Under the pieces are notes generated by a model. The model was not told the DNA's origin, made no database searches, and saw only the letters and a program-made list of their open reading frames with translations. Shown in pieces: positions 63,176-64,000 of a stretch of DNA of 64,000 nucleotides (its first letter is position 1; each line of letters begins with the position of its first letter). Where the stretch lies: positions 310,001 to 374,000 of the forward strand of contig QNRL01000006.1 of the NCBI GenBank assembly GCA_003315335.1, written 5' to 3'. The position numbers and the translations under genes are program-made. Source of the stretch: Pseudocitrobacter faecalis. GTDB taxonomy: Bacteria; Pseudomonadota; Gammaproteobacteria; Enterobacterales; Enterobacteriaceae.

Positions 63176-64000
63176 TGAAACTTCTGCCACAGATTCAGGT
63201 TGAAGGCGGTGCCGAATGGCTGGCGCGAACCGCCACGCAATGTCTTGTCGACGAAGCACGTTTAAGCCCGAAACCCGGTCTGGTGGACAGCCGGGGCAGC
63301 GGGGCGCATCACGACCTGACGCTGGCGCTGATGGAGCGTTCCGCCCACAGCCTGACCCCAACGTTTCATGCCCTGGCGCAGCAAAGCTGGCAGCGTCCGG
63401 CGGATGTTGCGCTCAGACAAACCATTGGGCGACTGGGACGCGAGGGCGAGCAACAGATGATGGCCGCCACCCAGGGTGTAAACACTCACCGTGGCGCAAT
63501 TTGGGCGCTGGGCCTGCTGGTTAGCGCGGTGGCGATGCTCGGCGGTGCTGGTACGGCGAAAGCCATTAGCACCACGGCGGCAAAACTGGCGATGTTGCCG
63601 GATGCTGTCGCACCGAAAGTGTTCAGCAAAGGGCTTCGTGCCACCCACCGCTATCGAGTGCCGGGCGCGAGGGAAGAAGCGCAACAGGCTTTCCCGCATG
63701 TCATGCAGCGCGCTCTACCGCAGCTTCGCTTAAGCCGCCTGAACGGCAGCAGCGAAACGCACGCCAGGCTGGATGCGCTGATGGCGATCATGACCTCGCT
63801 CAGCGACACCTGCGTGCTCTCGCGTAGCGGAATGCTCGGCCTGGAAACCATGCAAAACGGCGCGCGTGCCGTCCTGCTGGCTGGCGGCACCGCGCAGCCG
63901 GAAGGGCGCGAGGCGCTGGCAAAGCTGGATGCACAAATGCTGGCGCTCAACGCTTCACCGGGCGGCGCTGCCGACCTGCTGGCCGCCACGCTGTTTCTCG
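63175..64000 (+). CDS. mdcB: Triphosphoribosyl-dephospho-CoA synthase MdcB (partial, runs off window)
   Basis: Makes the precursor of the malonate decarboxylase prosthetic group. The frame stays open from the overlapping ATG to the window end (275 codons seen). CitG/MdcB motifs are visible: SPKPGLVDSRGSGAHHD near 31-47, QGVNTHRGAIWALGLL near 100-115, and the C-terminal GGAADLLAATLF. The rest of the operon (expected mdcC, D, E, G, H) lies outside. Confidence 0.94.
   Translation, partial: MKLLPQIQVEGGAEWLARTATQCLVDEARLSPKPGLVDSRGSGAHHDLTLALMERSAHSLTPTFHALAQQSWQRPADVALRQTIGRLGREGEQQMMAATQGVNTHRGAIWALGLLVSAVAMLGGAGTAKAISTTAAKLAMLPDAVAPKVFSKGLRATHRYRVPGAREEAQQAFPHVMQRALPQLRLSRLNGSSETHARLDALMAIMTSLSDTCVLSRSGMLGLETMQNGARAVLLAGGTAQPEGREALAKLDAQMLALNASPGGAADLLAATLFL

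Overview
The window is a stretch of enterobacterial chromosome. Almost every gene is a close relative of an Escherichia coli K-12 gene, and the order follows the E. coli glpG-malT-feo-ompR-mrcA-dam-nir-crp region. Gene content (malonate decarboxylase start next to yheT, cytosine deaminase next to nirB, no frl operon, no rtc genes) points to the Enterobacter/Lelliottia/Leclercia/Kosakonia side of the Enterobacteriaceae rather than to Escherichia. The genus cannot be fixed by reading alone. No phage, insertion sequence, CRISPR array, rRNA or tRNA gene was seen.

Layout. 1-6.0 kb: glpG and glpR, an orphan GPH-family sugar symporter where E. coli has rtcRBA, then malT. 6.0-11.1 kb: divergent malPQ with a MalT/CRP control region. 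11.2-15.6 kb: gntT, nfuA, gntX, bioH and a small secreted DUF1471 protein where K-12 has rpnA (yhgA). 15.7-21.3 kb: feoABC under Fur/FNR-like sites, and yhgF (tex). 21.4-28.4 kb: greB, ompR-envZ, pckA, hslO-hslR-yrfG. 28.5-37.6 kb: igaA, nudE, mrcA and the hofMNOPQ competence-type operon. 37.6-44.3 kb: the aroK-aroB-damX-dam-rpe-gph-trpS cluster. 44.3-49.1 kb: the small lipoprotein gene yhfL, cysG, nirD and nirB, with nirC missing from its usual place. 49.3-55.6 kb: codA, tsgA, ppiA, yhfG-fic, pabA, argD. 55.6-61.3 kb: yhfK, crp, yhfA, prkB-yheU-yheT. 61.5-64 kb: mdcA and the start of mdcB, the front of a malonate decarboxylase operon that leaves the window.

The genes cover maltodextrin, gluconate, glycerol-3-phosphate and malonate use, ferrous iron uptake, anaerobic nitrite reduction with its sirohaem cofactor, osmotic and envelope control, peptidoglycan synthesis, aromatic, folate, biotin and arginine synthesis, DNA methylation, and global catabolite control by CRP. 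Several CRP-like sites lie in the same window as crp itself (malT, gntT, pckA, ppiA).

Dispersed repeats are frequent: seven REP/BIME clusters and four copies of a boxC-like inverted repeat with CCCTCTCCC/GGGAGAGGG arms. I found no wholly new system. The best leads are accessory replacements at conserved junctions (orphan symporter, DUF1471, orphan codA, mdc), the loss of nirC with a hairpin-rich scar, a Fic protein lacking key catalytic residues, and short untracked ORFs in the malT-malP spacer and in front of aroK.
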